A stretch of DNA of 7,476 nt from an uncultured Actinomycetes bacterium (lineage in GTDB: Bacteria; Actinomycetota; Actinomycetes; Nanopelagicales; Nanopelagicaceae), in NCBI GenBank assembly GCA_903839355.1, contig CAIMBV010000077.1, positions 1-7,476 of the forward strand, read 5' to 3'. Below are positions 1 to 6,407 of the stretch, one piece after another (position 1 is the first letter of the stretch; the number at the start of each line of letters is the position of its first letter). Below the pieces are notes generated by a model, which saw only the letters and a program-made list of their open reading frames with translations, was not told where the DNA came from and searched no databases. Both the position numbers and the translations under genes were made by a program.

Positions 1-948
1 CCAGGCACGTGGGTCGTAAGCCTTCTTATTTCCAACTTCGCCATCAACCTTGAGCACGCCGTCATAGTTCTTAAAGACGTGATCAACAATTGGGCGAGTA
101 AAGGCATATTGAGTATCGGTATCGATATTCATCTTAACTACACCGTAATCAAGTGATTCGCGGATTTCAGAGAGCAAGGAGCCAGAGCCACCGTGGAAGA
201 CGAGATCCATTGGCTTTGATCCTGCAGGTAGTCCAAGCTTTGCAGCGACTGCATCTTGCAGCGTCTGCAAAATCTTTGGTTGTAGAACTACATTTCCTGG
301 CTTATAAACACCGTGGACGTTTCCGAATGTTGCAGCGACCATGTAGCGGGCAGAAGGATCGGTACCGAGTGTTTCTACAGTAAGCAGTGCATCCTCTGGA
401 GTCGAATACAACTTGGCATCATGCTTTGCCTCAATGCCATCTTCCTCTCCACCAACTACACCAATCTCAATTTCAAGAATTGTTCCTGCAGCTTTTGACT
501 TCTCAAGAAGTTCCTTAGCGATGCTCATGTTCTCTGGCATTGAAACAGCAGAGCCATCCCACATATGAGAATTGAATAATGGTGCTTTGCCTGACTTCAG
601 ACGATCAGCACCGAAGGCGAGAAGCGGACGCATGAAGCCATCGAGTTTCTCCGCTGGGCAGTGATCGGTGTGAATACCAATATTTACCTTGTAGTTCTTG
701 GCGACGATATGTGCGAACTCGGCGAGAGCAACTGCTCCATCGACCATGTTCTTAACTGTTGAACCCGAGAGGTATTCCGCTCCACCCCAAGAGATTTGGA
801 TGATGCCATCTGACTCTGCCTCGGCAAATCCGCGGATCGCACCGATCAATGTCTGTGAAGAAGAGACGTTGATTGCGGGGTAGGCGAAAGCGCCAGCCTT
901 CGCACGATCCAACATCTGTGCATAAATTTCCGGGGTTGCAATTGGCAT
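1..948 (-). CDS. fbaA: Class II (type A) fructose-bisphosphate aldolase, 3' end cut by the window edge
   Basis: Zn-dependent cytosolic enzyme that reversibly splits fructose 1,6-bisphosphate into dihydroxyacetone phosphate and glyceraldehyde 3-phosphate, in glycolysis and gluconeogenesis. 316 codons are visible from ATG 948-946; the family usually has about 340-360 residues, so roughly 25-40 C-terminal residues lie beyond base 1. Seen in the translation: HTDH at 93-96 (catalytic Asp95, metal ligand His96), acidic stretch EIEIGVVGGEEDG at 159-171, NVHG at 210-213 (metal ligand His212), FHGGSGS at 251-257 (metal ligand His252 and phosphate-binding glycines) and the substrate-binding NIDTDTQ at 274-280. 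All expected catalytic residues are present. The start is supported by the family N-terminus MPIATPEIYA and by GGGAG ending about ten bases upstream. It is transcribed in the same direction as satP but 470 bases away, so probably from its own promoter. Identity is secure. Confidence 0.96.
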   Translation of the reverse strand, partial: MPIATPEIYAQMLDRAKAGAFAYPAINVSSSQTLIGAIRGFAEAESDGIIQISWGGAEYLSGSTVKNMVDGAVALAEFAHIVAKNYKVNIGIHTDHCPAEKLDGFMRPLLAFGADRLKSGKAPLFNSHMWDGSAVSMPENMSIAKELLEKSKAAGTILEIEIGVVGGEEDGIEAKHDAKLYSTPEDALLTVETLGTDPSARYMVAATFGNVHGVYKPGNVVLQPKILQTLQDAVAAKLGLPAGSKPMDLVFHGGSGSLLSEIRESLDYGVVKMNIDTDTQYAFTRPIVDHVFKNYDGVLKVDGEVGNKKAYDPRAW

Positions 949-969
949 GAGTGATCTTCTCCCAAAGTG

Positions 970-975
970 AGGTTA
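970..975 (-). promoter_or_regulatory. Possible -10 box of fbaA
   Basis: On the minus strand TAACCT fits the actinobacterial TANNNT -10 pattern and lies 21 bases before the ATG. Transcription would start near 963, giving a leader of about 15 bases that begins with the GGGAGAAG ribosome-binding site (956-963). No good -35 is visible at 16-18 bases, so this is tentative. Confidence 0.28.
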
Positions 976-1106
976 TGGTCGGCTGTAAGAGGACTCCACT
1001 GGCTCAACGTTGGGTCAGGCTGTCTTGCTTACGGCTAATCCCACCACATTTTGGGGTGGATTGGAAAACTGCCGAGCTCTTTCTGGCCAGATCCGGCCAG
1101 ATTTAA

Positions 1107-1310
1107 TTAATTAATGCCGAAATGGCTCAGTAAGCGGTCGATGCCGAGCAACCCCCAATTGGAATGTGCCAAAGCGTGGCCTCCTTTAAGCAGCCAACGA
1201 CCCGCTACCTCAAGAGTGTGTAAGTGCGCGACTACCTTGAAAGCTCCATTAAATATTGCAAACACAATGCCCCCTTTGATCGATTCTGCGCCAGTAGGTG
1301 GCGCAGCCAC
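1107..1310 (-). CDS. Doubtful small ORF, 67 codons, no recognised family
   Basis: Starts at GTG 1310-1308 directly after an in-frame TAA and ends at TAA 1109-1107. The predicted product is hydrophobic-patterned (for example GGIVFAIFNGAF and GRWLLKGGHALA) with ordinary-looking codons. There is no Shine-Dalgarno, no TANNNT at leaderless distance and no homologue I recognise, and a GC-rich hairpin sits over its first codons. The opposite strand is open over almost the same bases, which lowers the weight of the open frame. It could be chance, a gene remnant, or a real small membrane-associated protein. I lean to non-coding. Confidence 0.15.
   Translation of the reverse strand: MAAPPTGAESIKGGIVFAIFNGAFKVVAHLHTLEVAGRWLLKGGHALAHSNWGLLGIDRLLSHFGIN
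1286..1306. repeat. Perfect 8-bp hairpin, five-base loop
   Basis: CTGCGCCA, loop GTAGG, then TGGCGCAG. A perfect inverted repeat of this GC content is stable as RNA on either strand. No T-run follows on either side, so it is not a typical intrinsic terminator. It may be a protein-binding palindrome, an RNA stem in the satP 3' region, or part of a small RNA. Confidence 0.45.
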
Positions 1311-1342
1311 GTGTTAGGTCGGCAAAAATGCCAGCAATCGCG

Positions 1343-1386
1343 ACAAATAAGACGAGGTCGACCCCGTGAGTGTGGAGTCGACCTCG
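1343..1386 (-). terminator. Likely intrinsic terminator of satP
   Basis: On the minus strand, CGAGGTCGAC (1386-1377) and GTCGACCTCG (1362-1353) form a perfect 10-bp stem around a 14-base loop. The stem starts 32 bases after the satP stop and is followed by the T-rich TCTTATTTGT (1352-1343). Position, stem strength and strand polarity fit a terminator, although the T-run is interrupted. The inner CC/GG could lengthen the stem past one mismatch. Confidence 0.6.
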
Positions 1387-1418
1387 CTGTGGATATCGAG
1401 AGGCAAGAGGCAAGTTAC

Positions 1419-1967
1419 CTACATAAGTAGATCTCTTCCATATTCTTCATTGATCAACTGCTTTGCGCCGATATAAAGCGCAACGATGGCAGTGATCATG
1501 CCGAGCCATCCGCCGGTCTTGAGCGCGCCCGAGTGACCACCGGCCCAATTGCCGTAAGAGAGGAAGATGAGGGTGAGGGTGAGAAGGAATCCGAAGAGGT
1601 TGTGATGGATGCTCCGCTTCATGACCGCCATCCAAAAGACGAAGGAGCTCACTGCGAAGCACATTATGAAGACACCTAGTGCACCAGGTGCCTGAATAGC
1701 TGGGTGGCTCATCCAATACCAGAGCGATAGCCAGAAGGCTCCGAATGAGCCGAAGAAGGTAGCCCCGATGGTATCTCCGCGCATAAATTCCATGATGCCT
1801 ACCAAGATGCCGACTAGTCCACCATAAAAGAGGGCCGTTCCCATCACTGCTGAGCCCGCGACGCTATGCCAGAGGCCAGCGTTTGAACTGCTTAACAAGA
1901 AGGTTGTAACCCCGAATGCCGCAAGACCTAACGGTGCTGGGTTAGCAACCATGCGATCATTTGCCAT
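1419..1967 (-). CDS. satP: GPR1/FUN34/YaaH (SatP) family acetate transporter
   Basis: Inner-membrane acetate (and probably succinate) uptake protein, 182 residues, a normal bacterial length for the family. The signature NPAPLGL is at 9-15, followed by about six hydrophobic helices: roughly 12-32, 36-58, 67-87, 95-115, 123-141 and 152-171. FYGGLVGILVGIMEF (48-62), the polar GDTIGATFFGSFGAFW (64-79) and the C-terminal GGWLGMITAIVALYIG also match the family pattern. The start ATG (1967-1965) has AGGGAG about nine bases upstream, a good ribosome site. The gene diverges from acs across a short region with a Crp-type palindrome, pairing acetate import with activation, and ends before a terminator hairpin. 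Function is inferred from family and context; substrate preference cannot be read from sequence. The symbol follows the E. coli name. Confidence 0.93.
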   Translation of the reverse strand: MANDRMVANPAPLGLAAFGVTTFLLSSSNAGLWHSVAGSAVMGTALFYGGLVGILVGIMEFMRGDTIGATFFGSFGAFWLSLWYWMSHPAIQAPGALGVFIMCFAVSSFVFWMAVMKRSIHHNLFGFLLTLTLIFLSYGNWAGGHSGALKTGGWLGMITAIVALYIGAKQLINEEYGRDLLM

Positions 1968-2020
1968 ATCTAGTTCTCCCTAGTGAATAACCTGCAGCCA
2001 TCAACTCTGATGACCCATAT

Positions 2021-2026
2021 TTAGTA
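2021..2026 (-). promoter_or_regulatory. Possible -10 box of satP
   Basis: TACTAA on the minus strand, in the AT-rich context GATACTAAATATG, is the best -10 candidate before satP. It implies a start near 2014, a leader of about 47 bases carrying the ribosome site, and a Crp box centred near -40/-41, the usual class II activator position. The hexamer matches TATAAT at only three positions. Confidence 0.35.
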
Positions 2027-2046
2027 TCCTCGCTCAGCCCCAAAAA

Positions 2047-2062
2047 TGTGGGATGCGTCACA
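2047..2062. promoter_or_regulatory. Crp/CRP-family operator between satP and acs
   Basis: TGTGGGATGCGTCACA matches TGTGA-N6-TCACA at nine of ten defined positions (G for A at position 5), and the flanking A and T extend the palindrome to 18 bp. It lies between divergent satP and acs. The Crp encoded at 6478-7167 closely resembles mycobacterial Crp, which recognises this consensus. The centre is at 2054.5, about 40 bases from the proposed satP start and about 80 from the proposed acs start. The motif match is seen directly; binding and the direction of regulation are inferred. Confidence 0.75.
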
Positions 2063-2098
2063 TTAATTTCCCAGGATTTTTTTCATTGCTTCGATTCC

Positions 2099-2134
2099 TT
2101 GTACGGGGCAAGCGGCGCAGGTAGCCTCACCGCT
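2099..2134 (+). promoter_or_regulatory. Possible leaderless promoter of acs
   Basis: TTGTAC (2099-2104), a 17-base spacer, and TAGCCT (2122-2127, fitting TANNNT) lead to the ATG at 2135 with seven bases between. Transcription would begin at or next to the start codon, consistent with the poor Shine-Dalgarno. The Crp box would be centred near -80, a class I-type distance. Confidence 0.42.
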
Positions 2135-4090
2135 ATGAGTTCCTTGGAAAATCTCTCGTACGAAGATCGCACATTTCCACCTAGCCCCGAGTTTGCCGCC
2201 CAGGCGAACGCCCAAGCCGCCATCTACCAGGAGGCGGAGGCAGATCGCCTCGCCTTTTGGGCCAAGCAAGCGGAGTACCTCGAGTGGGATCAAAAGTGGG
2301 AGAGAGTCCTAGATTGGCAAGCTCCTTTTGCCCAATGGTTTGTGGGGGGAAAGCTCAACGCCTCCTATAACTGTCTCGATCGACACGTCCTTGAAGGTCG
2401 AGGAGAGCGCGTCGCCTTCTACTTTGAGGGTGAGCCCGGCGACACTCGAACTATTACCTACGCCCAGATGCTGCAGGAGGTTAAGAAGGCAGCAAATGCC
2501 CTCACGGAACTTGGAGTGAGTGCCGGAGATCGCGTTGCAATCTATATGCCGATGATTCCGGAGGCGGCTGTTGCAATGTTGGCCTGCGCCCGTATTGGCG
2601 CGGCTCACTCCGTGGTTTTCGGCGGATTTAGTGCCGACGCATTGATCAGTCGAATTCAAGATGCCGATGCAACTCTGGTTATCACCTCTGATGGAGGCTT
2701 TCGTAAAGGATCGGCATTCCCGCTCAAGCCTGTTGTCGATGAGGCGCTGGCAGCTGGGAAGCACAACGTTAAAAATGTCTTGGTCGTTAAGCGCACATCG
2801 CAAGATGTTGCCTGGAGTGCAGGGCGCGATATCTGGTGGCACGAGATCGTCGAAAGACAGCGCGCGGAACATGTTGCAGAGAGTTTCGATTCAGAACAAG
2901 TTCTTTTCATCTTGTACACATCTGGAACTACTGCAAAACCAAAGGGAATCTTCCACACAACTGGTGGGTACCTCACTCAAACTTCATTTACTCATCGCGC
3001 GGTCTTTGATCTTAAGCCAACGAGTGATGTTTATTGGTGCACCGCAGATATCGGCTGGATTACTGGACACTCTTATGTTGTCTACGGTCCGATGATCAAT
3101 GGTGCATCACAGGTCATGTATGAAGGAACACCCGATTCACCGACTAAGCATCGCCTCTTTCAGTTGATTGAAAAATATAAAGTAACAATCTTGTACACAG
3201 CTCCAACACTTATTCGTACCTGGATGAAGTGGGGTGAGGAGTATCCCGCAGACAGTGATCTGACTTCATTGCGCTTGCTCGGATCTGTCGGGGAACCAAT
3301 TAATCCCGAGGCCTGGATGTGGTATCGCGAGGTTATTGGTGGGAATCGTTGTCCGATAGTAGATACCTGGTGGCAGACAGAGACCGGCGGGCTAATGATT
3401 TCGCCCCTACCTGGAGTTACAGCGACTAAGCCGGGATCTGCAATGGCGGCACTTCCAGGAATTAGTGCAAAGGTTGTTGATGATGAGGGGCGTGAAGTCT
3501 CAAATGGAAATGGTGGGTATTTAGTACTTACTGAACCATGGCCATCGATGTTACGCGGTGTTTGGGGTGAACCAGAGCGATATCGCGAAACATACTGGTC
3601 ACGTTTTCCAGGAAAATATTTTGCGGGTGACGGTGCTAAGTTAGATGAAGATGGAGCGATCTGGCTATTGGGTCGAGTTGATGATGTAATGAATGTATCG
3701 GGCCATCGAATTTCTACGACTGAAGTTGAATCATCGTTGGTCTCACATCACAACGTGGCAGAGGCCGCCGTTGTTGGAGCAAATGATGCGATGACCGGTC
3801 AAGCTATCGTTGCCTTTGTAATTTTGCGTGGGGGAATTCCTAGCGTAGGCGGCGAAGAGTTAATCAAAGACTTGAAGGCTCATGTCACTAAAGAGATTGG
3901 TGCGATTGCGCGTCCAAAGCAAATCTTGGTGGTCAATGAACTACCCAAGACGCGGAGTGGAAAAATTATGCGTCGCTTACTTCGTGATGTTGCCGAAAAT
4001 CGTGCAGTTGGAGATTCGACTACCCTGGCAGATCCAAATGTCATGAAACTTATTGGAGAAGGTCTGCGGAGCGGTAAGTCTGAAGATTAA
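2135..4090 (+). CDS. acs: Acetyl-CoA synthetase (AMP-forming)
   Basis: Cytosolic ligase that converts acetate, ATP and CoA to acetyl-CoA, AMP and PPi through acetyl-adenylate. From ATG 2135 it has 651 residues, matching the usual length of about 650. Motifs: phosphate-binding loop [11 protein letters not shown] at 261-271, [10 protein letters not shown] at 410-419 with the tryptophan that shapes the small acetate pocket, YFAGDGA and [15 protein letters not shown] at the hinge (about 495-524), and PKTRSGK ending in Lys610. This lysine is the catalytic and acetylation site in characterised enzymes (Lys609 in Salmonella). The frame stays open 29 codons upstream to GTG 2048, but that start lies inside the Crp palindrome and adds residues unlike the family, so I reject it. 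The loop carries Ala267 where many homologues have Gly. Its stop touches that of the convergent 4091-4645 gene, with no space for a terminator. Confidence 0.97.
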   Translation: MSSLENLSYEDRTFPPSPEFAAQANAQAAIYQEAEADRLAFWAKQAEYLEWDQKWERVLDWQAPFAQWFVGGKLNASYNCLDRHVLEGRGERVAFYFEGEPGDTRTITYAQMLQEVKKAANALTELGVSAGDRVAIYMPMIPEAAVAMLACARIGAAHSVVFGGFSADALISRIQDADATLVITSDGGFRKGSAFPLKPVVDEALAAGKHNVKNVLVVKRTSQDVAWSAGRDIWWHEIVERQRAEHVAESFDSEQVLFILYTSGTTAKPKGIFHTTGGYLTQTSFTHRAVFDLKPTSDVYWCTADIGWITGHSYVVYGPMINGASQVMYEGTPDSPTKHRLFQLIEKYKVTILYTAPTLIRTWMKWGEEYPADSDLTSLRLLGSVGEPINPEAWMWYREVIGGNRCPIVDTWWQTETGGLMISPLPGVTATKPGSAMAALPGISAKVVDDEGREVSNGNGGYLVLTEPWPSMLRGVWGEPERYRETYWSRFPGKYFAGDGAKLDEDGAIWLLGRVDDVMNVSGHRISTTEVESSLVSHHNVAEAAVVGANDAMTGQAIVAFVILRGGIPSVGGEELIKDLKAHVTKEIGAIARPKQILVVNELPKTRSGKIMRRLLRDVAENRAVGDSTTLADPNVMKLIGEGLRSGKSED

Positions 4091-4645
4091 TTAGTGATCT
4101 CCGCGGAAGCCGAACTTCGGAGCGAGTGAGGCACATGCTGCCACCGCTTTACTCTGAGTTGCGCTCAAGCTTGGTTGAACTGGAGGAGTAGTAGGTCGCG
4201 CTCCGGAAGATGGTCGTGGGCCGCGGAATCCACCAGGACCAGCCACCGCAGTTCCACCATGTGCGACCAGACATGCGTTGTACTTTTTCATGGTTGCTTG
4301 AAGTGCCGCGAAGTTCTTGCCATGGTCATCACCAGGTCCACCGTTTCTAAATCCACCATCGCCTGGTCCACCATCACCGGGTCCACCATCACCGGGTCCA
4401 CCATCGCCACCAGTTGCTCCAGTGATTTGAGGCTTTGCTCCACCAAGAGTGGTTGGAGCCCATACCAATTTGCCACTAAGAACTTTGGTACAGGTGTACG
4501 ACTTGCCGGCAATAGTTGCCACCGCACCGGCTTTGGTACAGATCCCGCCAGCGGTCGCAGCGCTAGTCGCAGCATGCGCTCCCGTCCCGGAGATTGCAGA
4601 GATAACAACAAGTGCAAAGGCGCTGGCGAGAGTCTTTTTCATCAT
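4091..4645 (-). CDS. Secreted Cys-rich protein with GGPGD repeats, function unknown
   Basis: 184 residues; no named family recognised. Residues 1-25 look like a Sec signal peptide: MMKK, a hydrophobic core to about 20, and cleavage after AHA. A small domain follows, with Cys36 and Cys52 in a C-T-K-A-G...G-K-x-Y-T-C...K-L-V-W pattern that I recall from other actinobacterial exported proteins. Next comes a flexible run of GGPGD repeats (about 79-107), then a segment with MKKYNACLVAHGG (Cys125) and KAVAACASLAPKFG (Cys171), with a Pro/Arg/Gly linker between. The four cysteines of the mature part could form two disulfides, and the neighbouring TlpA-like protein could act on them (speculative). Either ATG of the MM pair could start. 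There is no Shine-Dalgarno, but TACCAT lies six bases before the first ATG. It is convergent with acs and 54 bases downstream of cvpA on the same strand. Confidence 0.8.
   Translation of the reverse strand: MMKKTLASAFALVVISAISGTGAHAATSAATAGGICTKAGAVATIAGKSYTCTKVLSGKLVWAPTTLGGAKPQITGATGGDGGPGDGGPGDGGPGDGGFRNGGPGDDHGKNFAALQATMKKYNACLVAHGGTAVAGPGGFRGPRPSSGARPTTPPVQPSLSATQSKAVAACASLAPKFGFRGDH
4337..4411. repeat. Tandem 15-bp repeat, five units, coding GGPGD
   Basis: Units of 15 bases in the form TCCACCATCACCGGG run from 4352 to 4411 in four copies. Two are identical (4367-4381, 4382-4396) and two differ at a few bases. A degenerate fifth copy (4337-4351) encodes the variant FRN segment. The period is a multiple of three, so copy-number change keeps the reading frame. 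The near identity suggests recent slippage expansion and possible length variation between strains. Confidence 0.9.
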
Positions 4646-4679
4646 TGAGTGATGGTAGAGAAGGTAACCGAAGAGGCAA
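4646..4679 (-). promoter_or_regulatory. Probable leaderless promoter of the GGPGD-repeat gene
   Basis: On the minus strand TTGCCT (4679-4674), a 16-base spacer, TACCAT (4657-4652), six bases, then ATG at 4645. TACCAT matches TATAAT at four of six positions and fits TANNNT. The spacing puts the transcription start on the A of the start codon. No ribosome site is present, which supports leaderless expression. It gives this gene a promoter independent of the nth-tlpA-cvpA operon. Confidence 0.5.
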
Positions 4680-4699
4680 TGGGAACTTCCTGAGATTTC

Positions 4700-5179
4700 T
4701 TAGTGAATTTGGAAGTTGGCCCGCTTTGTTATGTCGGTGATAATCGAAGGCGCCTCTGCATTGAGCTTGGAGTAAATCTCGCTCTTAGGAATCTGGTGTA
4801 CCCAACTCCACGGAGTTACTAACAGAAGATGGCCTAGAACCAAGAGCATGATCGTGGTACGAAGTATTGAGAAGGCAGCACCTAACAGTGAGTCGATCCA
4901 TGAAAATGGTGCGAAGAGGATCTTCTTGTGGAATAACTTTCCGATACTTCGAAAGAGCGCTTCGCCGAGTGATGAACCAATAACCACTGCAAGAAACAAG
5001 TAAACGAACCGTGACACTCCGTGGGAGTGAAAGTGATGAAGTCCGATCGTAAGTCCTAGAAGACCTCCGCCGATATAACCCACGAAGGTGAAGATGGTCG
5101 TTAGAAAACCTGCTCGATAGCCTTGAAAGAAGGAGAGCAGAAGAGCGAGGATGAAGAAGACATCAACCCAATTTTTCAT
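4700..5179 (-). CDS. CvpA-family membrane protein, like the N-terminal part of MarP without the protease
   Basis: 159 residues with four hydrophobic helices at roughly 4-20, 25-47, 57-75 and 95-121. Family features include the N-terminal Asp6 and glycine-spaced FFQGYRAGFL (18-26), and WIDSLLGAAFSILR (94-107) starting the last helix. In mycobacteria the same locus (near crp, nth and a TlpA-like gene) encodes MarP, in which a four-helix CvpA part anchors a periplasmic trypsin-like protease needed for acid resistance. Here the frame ends about 38 residues after the last helix and no GNSGG-type protease sequence follows, so only the membrane part remains. The start ATG overlaps the tlpA stop (ATGA, 5179-5176), implying translational coupling. 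The function is unknown; CvpA itself is named for colicin V production. A natural short CvpA protein is as likely as a truncated MarP. Confidence 0.85.
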   Translation of the reverse strand: MKNWVDVFFILALLLSFFQGYRAGFLTTIFTFVGYIGGGLLGLTIGLHHFHSHGVSRFVYLFLAVVIGSSLGEALFRSIGKLFHKKILFAPFSWIDSLLGAAFSILRTTIMLLVLGHLLLVTPWSWVHQIPKSEIYSKLNAEAPSIITDITKRANFQIH

Positions 5180-5700
5180 AACTTAATCTTCAAATATTTA
5201 CTCACCTCAGATTTAAGCTCTGCAGTAGATGTAATCAGACCGATCTGCTTATAAACCACCTTGCCCTGCGCGTCGATAAACCAGGTAACTGGAACTCCTA
5301 ATCCAAAAATTCCTCGAGTCACGCTCGTGGTATCGAAGAGGATGGGCCAGCTCATTCCCTTTTTAATAACGAAATTCCGCCCTGCTTGCATGTTGGTCTC
5401 TTCAACATCGATTCCCACGATCGAAACCTTGTGGAGCGCCTGAAGATCAAGAAAATGTGGAATCTCTTGATTGCACGGTTCACACCACGACCCAAAGACA
5501 TTCACTAACACCGGCCCACGAATCGCTTGGTAAATCACCTTGGACTTGTTATCAAGACAAGGCAGGGATATACCTTTGGTTACCGATCGATCGACCGAAA
5601 TTGATGAACAACCGACTACTACCCCACTTTTTGCCTGTGCTGGCACTGGAGCCAGGAGTGTTCCAAGAACAAGAATGGATGCGAGCACGAACCGCTTCAT
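5176..5700 (-). CDS. TlpA/ResA-like extracytoplasmic thioredoxin-fold protein
   Basis: 174 residues. A Sec signal peptide is likely at 1-23 (MKRF, hydrophobic core, cleavage after AQA), with no lipobox cysteine at the cleavage site, so the protein is exported or anchored by an uncleaved signal. The thioredoxin domain follows: LVNVFGSWCEPC at 65-76 with active-site Cys73 and Cys76, VGIDVEE at 95-101, and the cis-proline loop GVPVTWFID (Pro137). This fits a thiol-disulfide reductase acting on envelope proteins or cytochrome c maturation. A second cysteine pair (Cys31, Cys48) lies in the N-terminal extension and may form a structural disulfide. Its ATG overlaps the nth stop (ATGA, 5700-5697) and its stop overlaps the cvpA start. 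The equivalent mycobacterial gene sits in the same crp-nth neighbourhood. Exact partner unknown. Confidence 0.9.
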   Translation of the reverse strand: MKRFVLASILVLGTLLAPVPAQAKSGVVVGCSSISVDRSVTKGISLPCLDNKSKVIYQAIRGPVLVNVFGSWCEPCNQEIPHFLDLQALHKVSIVGIDVEETNMQAGRNFVIKKGMSWPILFDTTSVTRGIFGLGVPVTWFIDAQGKVVYKQIGLITSTAELKSEVSKYLKIKL

Positions 5701-6407
5701 CGAAAATCCTCATCTCTCTTCACCAGTTGTAAGGCCTTGATCTTATCGACCTCTCCAATTCCAAATGAAGGACAGAGTTTGGCTAACGGACAGGCACCAC
5801 AAGCAGGTTTGCGAGAGTGACATATTCGACGGCCATGCCAGATCATGCGCTGTGAGAGGTTGGTCCACTCCGCTTGCGGAATGAGCGCACCAACCTCATG
5901 CTCAACTTTGACCGGATCCATAGAGTCAGTCCACTCAAATCTGCGACTTAATCGACCGAAGTGTGTATCAACTGTAATTCCTGGGATACCAAAGGCATGG
6001 CCCAAAACAACATTGGCGGTCTTTCGCCCCACACCCGCCAGGGTTATGAGTTCATCCAACTCACCCGGAACTTCTGATCCATACACAGTGGTGATTCGTT
6101 CACTCAGCGACTTCAAGTGAGCGGCCTTCGCGTGATAAAAACCAAGTGGCCTAATGATGGATTCAATCTCCGAAATTTTGGCTCCGGCCATCAAAGTGGG
6201 CTTCCCAAATTTCTTGAAAAGGGTAGGCGTGACCTGGTTGACCCGCTTATCCGTGCATTGAGCTGAGAGGACGGTGGCGACGAGCAACTGGAATGGGGTT
6301 TTAAAATCTAATTCACAGCGCACATTCGGGTAGTGCTTGGTCAAAATACGATAGATCGCGCGTGCACGCTTGCGCTTTGCTTCAAACGTCTCGTGGGTTT
6401 GGCGCAT
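5697..6407 (-). CDS. nth: Endonuclease III, DNA glycosylase/AP lyase
   Basis: Base-excision-repair enzyme that removes oxidised pyrimidines and cleaves the strand at the abasic site. 236 residues, slightly longer than the roughly 211 of E. coli through extra N- and C-terminal segments. The helix-hairpin-helix motif LAGVGRKTANVVL is at 123-135 with catalytic Lys129, the catalytic Asp is in VDTH (Asp147), and the [4Fe-4S] ligands are Cys196, Cys203, Cys206 and Cys212 (CX6CX2CX5C). All key residues are intact. The start ATG (6407-6405) is 70 bases from the divergent crp start. Upstream there is no strong ribosome site, but TAGGCT lies six bases before the ATG, hinting at a leaderless message. 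It is first of three coupled genes (nth-tlpA-cvpA), so its promoter probably drives all three. Confidence 0.97.
   Translation of the reverse strand: MRQTHETFEAKRKRARAIYRILTKHYPNVRCELDFKTPFQLLVATVLSAQCTDKRVNQVTPTLFKKFGKPTLMAGAKISEIESIIRPLGFYHAKAAHLKSLSERITTVYGSEVPGELDELITLAGVGRKTANVVLGHAFGIPGITVDTHFGRLSRRFEWTDSMDPVKVEHEVGALIPQAEWTNLSQRMIWHGRRICHSRKPACGACPLAKLCPSFGIGEVDKIKALQLVKRDEDFR

Larger units (their letters stand above)
949..1418. other. Intergenic spacer between satP and fbaA
   Basis: A 470-base stretch with no recognised gene, unusually long for this compact window. From the satP side it holds a likely terminator hairpin (1343-1386), a small GGCA/TGCC hairpin (1321-1332), a GC-rich hairpin (1286-1306), an AT run TTAATTAATTAAT (1103-1115), a direct repeat GGCCAGAT-CC-GGCCAGAT (1085-1102) within an imperfect TGGCC/GGCCA palindrome, a bulged AATCC...GGATT hairpin (about 1038-1062), and then the fbaA leader. 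Overlapping open frames exist on both strands at about 1107-1317. The minus one starts with GTG, has no ribosome site and matches nothing I know. I see no tRNA. Confidence 0.6.

Noticed and set aside
1085..1115. GGCCAGAT direct repeat and TTAATTAATTAAT as an insertion or attachment site
   Set aside because: Too short, with no integrase, transposase or target duplication nearby; recorded only as local sequence structure.
1114..1317. Plus-strand ORF in the fbaA-satP spacer
   Set aside because: No ribosome site or promoter, no recognisable family, and it mirrors an equally open frame on the other strand.
2048..2134. GTG at 2048 as the acs start, adding 29 residues
   Set aside because: It lies inside the Crp palindrome, the added residues do not resemble the family, and ATG 2135 gives the normal length of about 650 and places the catalytic lysine at 610.
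2309..2872. 187-codon minus-strand ORF inside acs
   Set aside because: It is a shadow of the clearly coding acs frame, with no family features.
4337..4411. Repeats as a CRISPR array
   Set aside because: Units are 15 bases with no spacers and lie in frame inside a coding gene.
4175..4648. 157-codon plus-strand ORF opposite the GGPGD-repeat gene
   Set aside because: Its repetitive Ser/Thr/Ile stretch is the antisense reading of the 15-bp repeats; the minus frame has a signal peptide, ordered cysteines and a promoter.
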